From the NCBI RefSeq assembly GCF_005222485.1, contig NZ_CP029078.1:744001-808000 (forward strand): 64,000 nt of DNA. Reading direction: 5' to 3'. The DNA comes from Streptomyces griseoviridis (GTDB lineage Bacteria; Actinomycetota; Actinomycetes; Streptomycetales; Streptomycetaceae). This document shows, piece by piece, positions 17,818-26,480 of this stretch (positions are counted from its first letter, which is position 1; each line of letters opens with the position of its first letter). A program made the position numbers and the translations under genes. Below the pieces are notes generated by a model, which saw only the letters and a program-made list of their open reading frames with translations, did no database searches and was not told where the DNA came from.

Positions 17818-18690
17818 CTAGCGGGCCCCCGCGCGGGCGTGCAGCTGTTCCGTCAGCCGCTCCAGTTCGGCCGCCGTCGCCGGTGAGGTGTCGCTGAGGC
17901 CGCTGTGCACGGCCGTCGGGCTCCGCAGAAAGCGCCGCAGCGAGGGCACGAGCAGTCCTTCCGGCAGTGTCCGCAGCGCGGCGAACCCGCGAGGGACCGG
18001 TGCCGTCGGCAGGGCGGCCAGGTTCCGCCGCATGAGGTGGAGCATCGCGCGGACCGCGTCCGGGTCGTCGGCCAGCGCCGCCGGCCCGCCCGCCGCGTAC
18101 GCCGCCTGCCCGAGCGGCACCGTGAACGCGGCGTGCGTCGTGAGCCAGGCGTCCATCCGCGACTCCGGCCTGGCGTTGATCCCGGCGGCGCGGAACGCCC
18201 CGACGACGCGTTCCAGTCGCGGGGTGACGCGGCCGTCGGGTTCGCCGACCGGTATCGCGACCCGGCGGGTCAGCAGGCTGGGCGCGCGCCGGCGGACCAC
18301 GTCGCCGTCCCTCGTGCCGCCGTCCGCGGGGAAGCCGAGCAGCACCCGCCCGGCGCCGATCCCCGCGCCCAGCGGCTCCGCGCCGCCCGCCCAGGCCAGC
18401 AGGAAGAGCACGTCCCCTCCGAGACCGGCGAGCGATTCCAGGACCGTGTCCACCTGGTGGGTCCTGACGAAGACGGCGACCAGGTCGTACCCGCCGGCCG
18501 GGTCCTCGACCACCGGCACGGGTATCCGCCTGACCCCGGGACGGCCCTCCTCGGCGAGCAGCACCCCGCTTCGCCGCAGGGCGGCCAGCCGCTCGCCCCG
18601 GGCGAGGAGCGAGACGTCGTGCCCGGCCTCGTGCAGACGGGCGGCGAAGAGGCTGCCGAGGACCCCAGCGCCGTACACGAGCAGTTTCAT
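17818..18690 (-). CDS. ketopantoate reductase-like (PanE/ApbA fold) protein
   Basis: A 290-residue protein with an N-terminal NAD(P)-binding motif (MKLLVYGAGVLGSLFAARLHEAG) and the PanE C-terminal helical domain. Canonical ketopantoate reductase converts ketopantoate to pantoate, but the region that normally supplies the catalytic Lys and Asn (W-x-K-L-x-x-N) reads AWLTTHAAFTVPL here, lacking both. It is therefore probably a paralogue with another substrate or role rather than the housekeeping PanE. Start ATG 18690 is where family similarity begins. It diverges from a TetR gene across a perfect palindrome and is probably repressed by that regulator. Confidence 0.78.
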   Translation of the reverse strand: MKLLVYGAGVLGSLFAARLHEAGHDVSLLARGERLAALRRSGVLLAEEGRPGVRRIPVPVVEDPAGGYDLVAVFVRTHQVDTVLESLAGLGGDVLFLLAWAGGAEPLGAGIGAGRVLLGFPADGGTRDGDVVRRRAPSLLTRRVAIPVGEPDGRVTPRLERVVGAFRAAGINARPESRMDAWLTTHAAFTVPLGQAAYAAGGPAALADDPDAVRAMLHLMRRNLAALPTAPVPRGFAALRTLPEGLLVPSLRRFLRSPTAVHSGLSDTSPATAAELERLTEQLHARAGAR

Positions 18691-18723
18691 GACCACCGAC
18701 CGCCTTCTCTCACGGGAATTCAA

Positions 18724-18744
18724 ACGTTCGTTTAAAACGAACGT
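18724..18744. promoter_or_regulatory. perfect palindromic TetR operator
   Basis: ACGTTCGTTT (18724-18733), one central A, then its exact reverse complement (18735-18744). It lies 33 nt before the PanE-like start and 16 nt before the TetR start, and just upstream of the TetR -10 (TAGAGT, 18748-18753), so one dimer or tetramer could repress both genes. Confidence 0.8.
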
Positions 18745-18760
18745 CTGTAGAGTACGGCAC

Positions 18761-19390
18761 ATGGCGCCACCCGATACCCGCACCCAGCTCCTCGACGCGG
18801 CCGAACGCCTCTTCGCCGAGAACGGATACCGAGGCACCTCGGTCCGCGCGATCACCGACCTCGCCGGAGCGAACCTGGCCGCCGTCGGCTACCACTTCGG
18901 CTCGAAGGCACGGCTCCTCGCCGAGGTCGTCCGCCGCGTGGTCGATCCCCTCACCGCCGCCCAGCGCGCGGGGCTCGACGAACTGCTCGCCCGCACCCCG
19001 GACCCGCCGGTCGCGGACCTGGTGGAGGCGTTCGCGGGGCCGCTGTTCGACGAGATGCCGGCCGGCGACGAGAGCGGCGCCAGGAGATCCCGGCTGATCA
19101 TGACGATCCTCAGCGACCCGGCCGAGGAGGCGCGCAGTTGGACCGGCCCGGACGAGGCCGCGGTCAGCGAGCGCTATCTCGCGGCCTTCGGGCGCGCACT
19201 GCCCGGACTTCCCCCGGAGGAGCTGCTGTTCCGGATGCGGGGCATCCTCGCCGTGACGGCCGTGGACCGCGCCGAGGTCCACAACCGGCCCTCCCCCGGC
19301 TGCCCGACCCCGGCGGCGGGCGAGACGGCCAAGCGCTGGGCGATCACGTTCCTGACGGCGGCGATGAGCGCGCCACCGACCGGGACGTGA
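18761..19390 (+). CDS. TetR-family transcriptional repressor
   Basis: A 209-residue regulator. HTH domain at residues 5-52 (TRTQLLDAAERLFAENGYRGTSVRAIT, then GANLAAVGYHFGSKARLLAEV), followed by a CecR/YbiH-like ligand domain (LVEAFAGPLFDEM; SRLIMTILSDPAEEARSW). The -10 TAGAGT ends 7 nt before the ATG, so the mRNA is probably leaderless. The 21-bp palindrome immediately upstream is its likely operator, shared with the divergent PanE-like gene. Effector unknown, possibly the PanE-like enzyme's substrate. Confidence 0.9.
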   Translation: MAPPDTRTQLLDAAERLFAENGYRGTSVRAITDLAGANLAAVGYHFGSKARLLAEVVRRVVDPLTAAQRAGLDELLARTPDPPVADLVEAFAGPLFDEMPAGDESGARRSRLIMTILSDPAEEARSWTGPDEAAVSERYLAAFGRALPGLPPEELLFRMRGILAVTAVDRAEVHNRPSPGCPTPAAGETAKRWAITFLTAAMSAPPTGT

Positions 19391-19845
19391 CGACGCGGTC
19401 GGGGGTGAGGGCGCCCCCGCCGACGCGAAGTCAACTCACTCGCGCATAAGGAGGGTTGAATCCACCACCCCCACAACTGCGCTTCACGGGGCGGCCATCC
19501 GGGGTCACCCTCCCCGCCGGTCGCGACGACCGCCGCCGGACACCCTTACGCCGCAGGGAAGTTCGGCACGACGCCGTCGAACCACCGGAGTGGGGGTCCA
19601 CGGTCGTCCGGAGGGGGGACCCCGGACAGCCGCGACCGGGCGCGTCCGGTGCCGGAGGCGCCGTCGCGGAGCCCTCCGTCCGAGGTGGTGTTCGAACGCA
19701 GGCGAGCCGGTCGTCGCACCCCCTCGTTCCCGTGGCCATTGCGGCCCTGAGCTGGGACGATGACCTCTGACAGGCAGGCTGGGTCGAGCCGGGCTACCTT
19801 CAGGAGCGGCAAGGATTTCGTCCTCCAGTTCGAGAGGCATGTCCC
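19391..19845. other. 455-nt gap, no gene recognised
   Basis: Several overlapping frames are open on both strands, but none has a family resemblance, and their composition is Arg/Pro/Gly shadow-like. GAGAGG before the ATG at 19846 is the ribosome binding site of the next gene. I see no tRNA, hairpin terminator or clear promoter. Confidence 0.4.
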
Positions 19846-20265
19846 ATGACAGCAGTAGCGAAGACCCGCCGGTTCCGGATGGCCGCGATAGGCACCGCCT
19901 GCGCGGCGGCCCTGCTCGCCGGTGGAGCGGGCGCCACCGTCGCCGCCGCCGACCAGCCCGCGGCCCCGGCGAGTCACACGGCCACGCCGCCGCACAAGGC
20001 CAGGATCACGGTCACGTCGAACAAACACTCCGTCAAGGCCAAGGAGACCGTCCGGCTCACCGGCTCGGCCACCGGCCTCAAGGACGGCGAGAAGCTCACG
20101 GTGCAGCACTACAAGAACGGCAAGTGGACGACGCTCCACTCGTCGACCACCGTCAGGAAGCACCTGTACAGCACCGACGTGAAGCTCAACGAGAAGGGCA
20201 CCTGGAAGCTGCGGGTGGTGCACGGCGGCACGCACTCGGCGACCACCACCGTCAAGGTCAGCTGA
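19846..20265 (+). CDS. small secreted beta-sandwich protein
   Basis: A 139-residue exported protein. Residues 1-35 are a signal peptide (basic VAKTRRFRM, Ala/Gly-rich core, cleavage near VAAADQ). The mature part is Lys/Thr-rich; residues 52-139 look like a single Ig-like sandwich of the type found in bacterial surface and sugar-binding proteins (ITVTSNKHSVKAKETVRLTGSATG, VQHYKNGKWTTLHSS, WKLRVVHGG). GAGAGG precedes the ATG and a strong terminator follows. No catalytic motif. Probably binds cell wall or polymer, but that is a guess. Confidence 0.75.
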   Translation: MTAVAKTRRFRMAAIGTACAAALLAGGAGATVAAADQPAAPASHTATPPHKARITVTSNKHSVKAKETVRLTGSATGLKDGEKLTVQHYKNGKWTTLHSSTTVRKHLYSTDVKLNEKGTWKLRVVHGGTHSATTTVKVS

Positions 20266-20284
20266 CCGGCGTCGACGGGCCTTC

Positions 20285-20320
20285 CCCGTCGTACACCCCG
20301 CACGAGGGGTGTGCGACGGG
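20285..20320 (+). terminator. terminator after the small secreted protein gene
   Basis: A 15-bp stem with one central mismatch (20285-20299 with 20306-20320) and a 6-nt loop, 20 nt after the stop codon. Read the other way it also lies beyond the gnd remnant's stop. Confidence 0.75.
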
Positions 20321-20389
20321 TCGCCCCGTTCCGGACCCGGCGGTTCATTCCTCTCGATCGCCTTGCACCACAGTCATCGTGACGCTGCG

Positions 20390-20746
20390 TCAGATCGGCG
20401 TCTCGACACGGTCGGGGGTCGCCCGGTGAGTGCGGAACGCTCCCGGCCGGTCGGTGCGCGGGGAGCCGTGGGCGCCGAAGTGGTCGCGCCGGCGCCGCAG
20501 AAGCGCGGCGGGCAGCCGTCCCGCGCGCCGGGTGTCGTAGTGGGCGTGCCCGACCCGCGAGGCGAACCCCGCGGCCTCGGCCGCGGCTGAGCGCGCGCGT
20601 GACCCCGCGGGCAACCCGGCGCGGGCGGCCAGCCGTTCGCCCTGCGAGGACGCGGCGCGGGCGAAGGTGGCCCGCGCGACGGCGGTCACGGGCGGTCCGA
20701 GGTCGAGGGCGGCCCGCACGGTCCACCGCCCGGTGCCCTTTCGGGG
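20390..20746 (-). pseudogene. remnant of 6-phosphogluconate dehydrogenase (gnd), 5' truncated with internal deletion
   Basis: In the leftward frame, translation from 20746 gives PRKGTGRWTVRAALDLG, then PPVTAVARATFARAASSQGE, which is the KGTGRWTV substrate-domain block of decarboxylating 6-phosphogluconate dehydrogenase. After about 20 unrelated residues it jumps to FASRVGHAHYDTRRAGRLPAA and RRDHFGAHGSPRTDRPGAF, the conserved C-terminal block, ending at a stop at 20390. The N-terminal NADP domain and roughly 130 residues between the two blocks are missing, and an in-frame TGA sits directly before the first block. It is therefore a decayed fragment, not a functional enzyme. Only a GTG at 20719 could start it. 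Confidence 0.75.
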
Positions 20747-20843
20747 TCACCCACAGGAGGGAATCCGGGCTTTTCGGGCACGAACGGCGACGGCCGGGCC
20801 GTTCCCATTGTGCGGGGCCGTCCACGACCGGATCGGAGACACC

Positions 20844-21509
20844 ATGACCACCATTGCCATCGTCGGAGCCGGTCCCGGTCTTGGCGCGGCCGTCGCGCGC
20901 CGGTTCGGGCACGAGGGGTTCGCCGTCGCGCTCGTCGCCAGGGACCGGCGGCGGCTGGACACGTTCGCGGCGGAGCTGGGCGCGGCGGGCGTCACGGCCG
21001 GGAGCTTCCCGGCGGACGTGCGGGAGCCCGCGTCGCTGACGGCCGCGCTGGCCGAGGCGGCCGAGGTGCTCGGTCCCGTCGAGGTCCTCCAGTACAGCCC
21101 GGTCCCCCGGCGTGACTTCATGCGGCCCGTCCTGGAGACCGGGCCGGACGACCTGACCGGGCCGATCGAGTTCTCCGTGTACGGTCCGGTCGCCGCGGTG
21201 CGGCAGGTGCTGCCCGGGATGCGGGGTCTCGGCCGGGGCACCCTGCTCTTCGTCAACGGCGCGACGGCCGTCGTCCCCGAGCCGGAGCGGGCGGGCACCT
21301 CGATCGCGTTCGCCGCCGAGGGCGCGTACGCGCACCTGCTGCACGAGCGGCTGGCCCCTGACGGCATCCACGTGGCGCAGCTGATCATCCCCGGGGCGAT
21401 CGTCGTCGGGCATCCCCGCAAGGACCCGGCGGTCCTGGCGGATCTGCTGTGGGAGCTGCACCGGGGACGGGAGGGGTTCCGGTGCTTCGCCGACGACCTG
21501 GACTCCTGA
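20844..21509 (+). CDS. SDR-like Rossmann protein lacking the catalytic Tyr-Lys motif
   Basis: A 221-residue protein with an N-terminal dinucleotide-binding motif (IAIVGAGPGLGAAVARRFGHEG) and the general SDR core (LVARDRRRLDTFAAELG; SFPADVREPASL). The usual NNAG is replaced by QYSPVPRRD, and the expected YxxxK reads AYAHLLHERLAPDG, with no Lys four residues after the Tyr. It belongs to a divergent SDR subgroup that may bind cofactor without classical catalysis. The ATG at 20844 follows GGAG by 5 nt. It adjoins the 5' end of the gnd remnant, so an insertion or rearrangement here may have destroyed that gene. Confidence 0.78.
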   Translation: MTTIAIVGAGPGLGAAVARRFGHEGFAVALVARDRRRLDTFAAELGAAGVTAGSFPADVREPASLTAALAEAAEVLGPVEVLQYSPVPRRDFMRPVLETGPDDLTGPIEFSVYGPVAAVRQVLPGMRGLGRGTLLFVNGATAVVPEPERAGTSIAFAAEGAYAHLLHERLAPDGIHVAQLIIPGAIVVGHPRKDPAVLADLLWELHRGREGFRCFADDLDS

Positions 21510-21692
21510 CGTCCGCGGGGCACGGGCGCCGGCGGGGGACGGGCGGTCGCCGGCGGGGCGCTCGCATCCGAGGTCCACGCGGGGCCCGTTCCGCGCCTGT
21601 CGGCCGGGCGGTGTCCGGTGGTGGGGCCCCGCATCCGGCCCCGCACGGCGCGTGTTTATCATATGAGCGCCGCCTAGCTCGAAAGATGAACT

Positions 21693-23138
21693 GTGACTGT
21701 CAACGACGACTCGTTCAGCAACTGGAAGACCCGCGAGGAGATCGCGGAGTCGATGATCCCGATCATCGGGAAGCTGCACCGCGAGCGGGACGTCACCGTC
21801 CTGCTGCACAGCCGCTCCCTGGTGAACAAGTCGGTGGTCAGCATCCTCAAGACCCACCGTTTCGCCCGGCAGATCGCCGGCGCGGAGCTGTCGGTCGTGG
21901 AGACCCTGCCGTTCCTGCGGGCGCTCACCACGCTCGACCTCGGCCCCTCCCAGATCGATCTGGCGATGCTCGCCGAGACCTACCGAGCGGACGAGCGGGG
22001 TCTATCGGTGGAGGCGTTCACCGCCGAGGCCGTCGCCGGCGCCACCGGCGGCAACAAGATCGAGCGCGGCGCCGGCCGTGACGTCGTCCTGTACGGCTTC
22101 GGGCGGATCGGCCGCCTGGTGGCCCGGCTGCTGATCGAGAAGGCCGGTTCGGGCAACGGACTGCGGCTGCGGGCGATCGTGGTGCGCGGCGGCGGCGAGC
22201 AGGACATCGTCAAGCGCGCGTCGCTGCTGCGCCGGGACTCCATCCACGGCCAGTTCCAGGGCACCATCACGGTGGACGAGGAGAGCGGCACGATCCTCGC
22301 CAACGGCAACGCGATCAAGGTGATCTACGCCGACGACCCGTCGGAGATCGACTACACCGCGTACGGCGTGCGGGACGCCATCCTCATCGACAACACCGGC
22401 AAGTGGCGTGACCGCGCGGGCCTCTCGCAGCATCTGCGCCCCGGGATCGACAAGGTGGTGCTGACCGCGCCCGGCAAGGGTGACGTCCCGAACATCGTGC
22501 ACGGCGTCAACCACGACACCGTCAAGCCCGATGAGCGGATCCTGTCCTGCGCCTCCTGCACCACCAACGCGATCGTGCCGCCGCTGAAGGCGATGGACGA
22601 CGAGTACGGCGTGCTGCGCGGCCATGTGGAGACGGTCCACTCGTTCACCAACGACCAGAACCTGCTGGACAATTACCACAACTCCGAGCGCCGGGGCCGG
22701 TCCGCGCCGCTGAACATGGTGATCACCGAGACGGGTGCCGCCTCCGCCGTCACCAAGGCGCTGCCCGACCTCAAGGCGCGGATCACCGGCAGTTCGATCC
22801 GGGTGCCCGTGCCGGACGTGTCGATCGCGATCCTCAACCTGCAACTGGCCCGCGAGACCTCGCGGGAGGAGGTCCTCGACCATCTGCGGGAGGTGTCGCT
22901 GACCTCGCCGCTCAAGCGCCAGATCGACTTCACGACGGCGCCCGACGCGGTCTCCAGCGACTTCATCGGCTCCCGCCACGCGTCGATCGTCGACGCGGGC
23001 GCCACCAAGGTCGAGGGCGACAACGCGATCCTCTACCTCTGGTACGACAACGAGTTCGGCTACTCGTGCCAGGTCATCCGGGTCGTCCAGCATGTCTCGG
23101 GCGTCGAGTACCCGACGTTCCCGGCCCCGGCGGTCTGA
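21693..23138 (+). CDS. long-form glyceraldehyde-3-phosphate dehydrogenase (GapB type)
   Basis: A 481-residue GAPDH, about 140 residues longer than glycolytic GapA because of an N-terminal helical extension (residues 1-128). NAD(P) motif GFGRIGRL at 135-142; active-site SCASCTTNAI with catalytic Cys289; the His partner is in HVETVHSFTND; the C-terminal YDNEFGYS motif is present. Such long enzymes, as in Corynebacterium GapB, interconvert glyceraldehyde-3-phosphate and 1,3-bisphosphoglycerate and often favour gluconeogenesis with NADP; cofactor choice here cannot be read from sequence. GTG 21693 is used; the ribosome binding site is weak. A strong hairpin follows. No other glycolytic gene is adjacent. 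Confidence 0.92.
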   Translation: MTVNDDSFSNWKTREEIAESMIPIIGKLHRERDVTVLLHSRSLVNKSVVSILKTHRFARQIAGAELSVVETLPFLRALTTLDLGPSQIDLAMLAETYRADERGLSVEAFTAEAVAGATGGNKIERGAGRDVVLYGFGRIGRLVARLLIEKAGSGNGLRLRAIVVRGGGEQDIVKRASLLRRDSIHGQFQGTITVDEESGTILANGNAIKVIYADDPSEIDYTAYGVRDAILIDNTGKWRDRAGLSQHLRPGIDKVVLTAPGKGDVPNIVHGVNHDTVKPDERILSCASCTTNAIVPPLKAMDDEYGVLRGHVETVHSFTNDQNLLDNYHNSERRGRSAPLNMVITETGAASAVTKALPDLKARITGSSIRVPVPDVSIAILNLQLARETSREEVLDHLREVSLTSPLKRQIDFTTAPDAVSSDFIGSRHASIVDAGATKVEGDNAILYLWYDNEFGYSCQVIRVVQHVSGVEYPTFPAPAV

Positions 23139-23170
23139 GCCGGGGCCCGGACCGCGCCCCCGGGTGGTCG

Positions 23171-23202
23171 GGCGTGCCGGAGCGGGGGTTCTCCGGCACG
23201 CC
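23171..23202. terminator. bidirectional terminator between convergent genes
   Basis: A perfect 12-bp stem (23171-23182 with 23191-23202) with an 8-nt loop lies 32 nt after the GAPDH stop and 6 nt after the convergent flavoprotein stop. Confidence 0.8.
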
Positions 23203-23208
23203 GTCCCG

Positions 23209-25080
23209 TCAGGTGGCCGTCGCCGCGGCCGCCGCCCGTCCCGCCTGGCGGCCGGAGAAGAGGCAGCCGCCCAGGAAGGTGCCTTCGAGAGAGCGGTAGC
23301 CGTGCACTCCGCCGCCGCCGAAGCCGGCGACCTCCCCGGCCGCGTACAGACCGGCTATGGGTGAGCCGGTCGGGCCCAGGACCCGGCCGGAGAGGTCGGT
23401 CTGGAGGCCGCCGAGGGTCTTGCGGGTCAGGACGTTCAGCCGCACGGCGATCAGCGGACCGGCGGAGGGGTCCAGGATCTTGTGCGCGGACGCGGTGCGG
23501 CTGAGGGAGTCGCCGATGTACGCGAGGGCGTTGCGGATGCCCATGACCTGGACGTCCTTGGTGTACGGGTTGTCGATCTCGCGGTCGCGGGCCTCGATCT
23601 GCCGCTTCAGGTCGGCGAGCCGCACCAGGTCGTTCCCGGTCAGCTTGTTCATCCCGGTGACCAGGTCGGCCAGCGAGGTGGCGACGACGAAGTCCGCCCC
23701 CTTGTTCTTGAACCTCTCGATGGGCTCGGGGGTCTGCCAGATCCGGGAGAGCAGTTGCCAGACGTTCTTGTCGGTGAGGTCCGGGTTCTGTTCGGAGCCG
23801 GAGAGCGCGAACTCCTTGGCGAGGATCTTCTGGGTGGTGACGAACCAGGAGTAGTCGTAGCCGGACGCGGTGATCGAGCCCAGCGTGTGCAGGGTGTCGT
23901 AGCCCGGGATGTCGGGGGTGCCGAAGCGTCTGCCGGTGGCGTCGAACCACATCGAGGACGGTCCCGGCAGGATCCGGATGCCGTGGTTGGGCCAGATCGG
24001 GGCGTAGTTGCGCAGGCCCTCCGTGTAGTGCCACATCCGGTCGGGGTTGACGATCCGGGCGCCCGCCTGCTCGGTGATGCCGAGCATCCGGCCGTCGACG
24101 TGCGCGGGCACCCCGGTGACCATGAACTTCGGCGGTGTGCCGAGCCGGGCCGGCCAGTTCTGCCGGATCAGGTCCTGGTTGGCGCCGATGCCGCCGGAGG
24201 TGACGACCACGACGGGGGCGCGCAGCTCGAAGTCCCCGACGACCGTGCGGGAGCTGGGGGTGCCGCGTGCCGCGCCGCTCGGTTCGAGGATCGCGCCGCG
24301 CACACCGGTCACCACTCCCCCGGTGGTCACCAGGCCGTCGACCCGGTGCCGGAACCGGAAGCCGACCTTCCCGGCCGCGACGGCCGCCCGCACCTTCTTC
24401 TCGAAGGGTTCGACGACGGCGGGACCGGTGCCCCAGGTGACGTGGAAGCGGGGCACCGAGTTGCCGTGCCCGTGCGCGAGTCCGCCGCCGCGCTCGGCCC
24501 AGCCGACGATCGGGAACCACTGCACGCCGAGCCCCGCGAGCCAGGAGCGCTTCTCCCCTGACGCGAAGTCCACATAGGACTCGGCCCACTTGTAGGCCCA
24601 GTGGTCCTGGCCCTTCGGGTCGTCGACGCCCCGGTCGAAGCCCGCCGTGCCGAGCCAGTCCTGCCAGGCGAGGTCGCGCGAGTCCTTGACGCCCATGAGC
24701 CGCTGCTCGTCGGAGTCGACGAGGAACAGCCCGCCGAAGGACCAGAACGCCTGCCCGCCGAGACTGGCCTCCGGCTCCTGGTCGAGGAGGAGCACCTTGC
24801 GCCCCGCGGCGGCGAGTTCGGCGGTCGCGACCAGCCCGGCGAGGCCGTGTCCGACGACGATGGCGTCCGCGTCCTGGGACTCGGCGCCGAACGCGGGGGA
24901 CGCCTGGGCCGCGAGCGCCGCGCCGGCCAGCACACCGCCGGCCACGGTGAGGGCGTGCCTGCGGGTGACCCCGGTGGCGGGGCCGGGGAGCGCGCCGCCG
25001 GTCCCGTCCGCCGGGCCCGTCGCGCGGGCCGTGGGCGCGGTGTCGAGGGGCGGGTGCGCGGTGTCTGCCATGGGTGCCAT
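23209..25080 (-). CDS. Tat-exported FAD-dependent dehydrogenase (KsdD/fumarate-reductase flavoprotein family)
   Basis: A 623-residue flavoprotein. Residues 1-70 hold a long hydrophilic leader and a twin-arginine signal (VTRRHALTVAGGVLAG, cleavage near SPAFGA), implying folded export. The FAD site is VVGHGLAGLVATAELAAAG plus LLLDQEPEASLGGQAFWSFGG; the C-terminal flavin-binding block is GLYAAGEVAGFGGGGVHGYRSLEGTFLGGCLFSG. This domain order matches Streptomyces 'FAD-binding dehydrogenases' related to 3-ketosteroid delta1-dehydrogenase and fumarate reductase; substrate unknown. Start 25080 has GGAAGG 5 nt upstream. A PucR-type regulator is divergent and probably controls it. Confidence 0.88.
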   Translation of the reverse strand: MAPMADTAHPPLDTAPTARATGPADGTGGALPGPATGVTRRHALTVAGGVLAGAALAAQASPAFGAESQDADAIVVGHGLAGLVATAELAAAGRKVLLLDQEPEASLGGQAFWSFGGLFLVDSDEQRLMGVKDSRDLAWQDWLGTAGFDRGVDDPKGQDHWAYKWAESYVDFASGEKRSWLAGLGVQWFPIVGWAERGGGLAHGHGNSVPRFHVTWGTGPAVVEPFEKKVRAAVAAGKVGFRFRHRVDGLVTTGGVVTGVRGAILEPSGAARGTPSSRTVVGDFELRAPVVVVTSGGIGANQDLIRQNWPARLGTPPKFMVTGVPAHVDGRMLGITEQAGARIVNPDRMWHYTEGLRNYAPIWPNHGIRILPGPSSMWFDATGRRFGTPDIPGYDTLHTLGSITASGYDYSWFVTTQKILAKEFALSGSEQNPDLTDKNVWQLLSRIWQTPEPIERFKNKGADFVVATSLADLVTGMNKLTGNDLVRLADLKRQIEARDREIDNPYTKDVQVMGIRNALAYIGDSLSRTASAHKILDPSAGPLIAVRLNVLTRKTLGGLQTDLSGRVLGPTGSPIAGLYAAGEVAGFGGGGVHGYRSLEGTFLGGCLFSGRQAGRAAAAATAT

Positions 25081-25283
25081 GCGTGCCTTCCGGTGCGGGA
25101 CGGGAGGGGCGGGAGACACCGGCACGTCGAGAAGGTGCGAAGGGTGTTCCCACGGGAAACGCGCTGTTACCGTCGGTAGCCCACAGGAAACCAGGTCGCA
25201 ACGTCGGCGCGATAGTGGGCGATCGTCAACGCGGCCACCGCTTCGTTGTGTCCCGGCCACAGCGGTCGGGCGGAAGAGGGACC

Positions 25284-26456
25284 ATGACCGTCCTGCAGGG
25301 GCCCGAGCCGGTCACCGAGATCCTGCGGAGCATGGCCGTCGACACGGACGTGTGCGGCGAGCTGGTCCGCGCGGCCCGCAGCCGCTCCCCCGAACTGTCC
25401 CGGCTCACCGAGGCGCAGACCCGCTCGCACGTGCTGGCCGTGATCACCGGGGCCGCCCCCTGGTTCGCGGCGCTCAACCGGGCCGAGGCCGTCGACGAAC
25501 AGGACTTCGGGGCCGCGCTGCTGCTGGGCGCCGACCGGGCCGCGCAGGGCGTCCCGATGACCGCCGTGCTGCGGGGCGTGCAGGCGGCGACCACCCGGGT
25601 GGTCGAACTCGTCGTGGACCGCTGCCGTTCGGCGGGCGTCCCCGACAGCCTGCTGCTCTCGGTGGTGCTGCGGCTCAAGGAGTACGGCGACGCCGTGGAA
25701 CGGCACGTGGTGCACGGCTACCGGGCGGCCGAGCAGCGGTCACCGCGCCGACCGGCCCGGATACGGGCCGAGTTGCTGCGCCGTCTGCTCCTCGACGGGG
25801 AGGTGCCGTCGGCCCGCGAGCTGGCCGGGGCGGGCATCCGCCCGAACGCCGAAGGGCTCCACCACTGCTTCGCGGCGGCCCCCGCGCTGCCCGGCGCCGT
25901 GTTCACCGCGCGGGCGGTCTCGACGGTCCTCGACGGGCGTCTGGCCGGCCTCTGCGCCCGCTTGCCTGAGCCCGCCGACCTCGACGCCCGGACGCTGGTC
26001 GTCGTCGCGCCCGCGGCGGGGCCGGCCGAACTGCGGTCGCTGTACCGGCTGTGCGCCCACGCGGTGGACCTGGGGCACGGTCGGGGGCTGCGCGGCCGGT
26101 ACGAACTCACCGACTTCGCGGCCGAGTTGGCTCTGGACCGGCAGCCGTTGCTGGGCGCGCACCTGAGCCGCAGACTGCTCGGCCCGCTCGATCCGGCGGA
26201 CGGCTTCCACCGCCAACTCGCGCTGACCGCAGTGGCGTTCCTCGACAACGGCCGCCGTCTCGACCAGACCGCGTCCGCCCTCTTCACCCATCCCAACACG
26301 GTCCGCTACCGGCTCGGCAGGCTCCAGGACATCACCGGCGGCTCCCTCACCGACCTTCCCTCGGACGGCCGTTCACGGCTGCTGTCCACCCTGCACTGGT
26401 GGTGGGCGCTGACGGACTGGCTCCGCCAGGAAGGACCGCGCGCCGATCGGGCGTGA
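25284..26456 (+). CDS. PucR/CdaR-type transcriptional regulator
   Basis: A 390-residue activator-like protein. The N-terminal 170 residues form an all-helical sensor (SRLTEAQTRSHVLAVITGAAPWFAAL; GADRAAQGVPMTAVLRGVQAAT), the middle is a GGDEF-like degenerate domain, and the C-terminus is the PucR helix-turn-helix (LDQTASALFTHPNTVRYRLGRLQDITGGSL). Such regulators respond to purines, sugars or other small metabolites. GGAAGAGG precedes the ATG. It diverges from the Tat flavoprotein gene across 203 nt, the usual arrangement of regulator and target. Effector unknown. Confidence 0.88.
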   Translation: MTVLQGPEPVTEILRSMAVDTDVCGELVRAARSRSPELSRLTEAQTRSHVLAVITGAAPWFAALNRAEAVDEQDFGAALLLGADRAAQGVPMTAVLRGVQAATTRVVELVVDRCRSAGVPDSLLLSVVLRLKEYGDAVERHVVHGYRAAEQRSPRRPARIRAELLRRLLLDGEVPSARELAGAGIRPNAEGLHHCFAAAPALPGAVFTARAVSTVLDGRLAGLCARLPEPADLDARTLVVVAPAAGPAELRSLYRLCAHAVDLGHGRGLRGRYELTDFAAELALDRQPLLGAHLSRRLLGPLDPADGFHRQLALTAVAFLDNGRRLDQTASALFTHPNTVRYRLGRLQDITGGSLTDLPSDGRSRLLSTLHWWWALTDWLRQEGPRADRA

Positions 26457-26480
26457 CCGGTGCGCGGTGGGGCGGCCGGG

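Noticed and set aside
16905..17897. Open reading frames through the repeat region
   Set aside because: They encode only low-complexity Pro/Arg/Gly repeats in several frames at once, as expected from GC bias on repeats.
19431..19739. Leftward 102-codon ORF
   Set aside because: No ribosome binding site or family similarity, and overlapping frames in both directions look equally gene-like.
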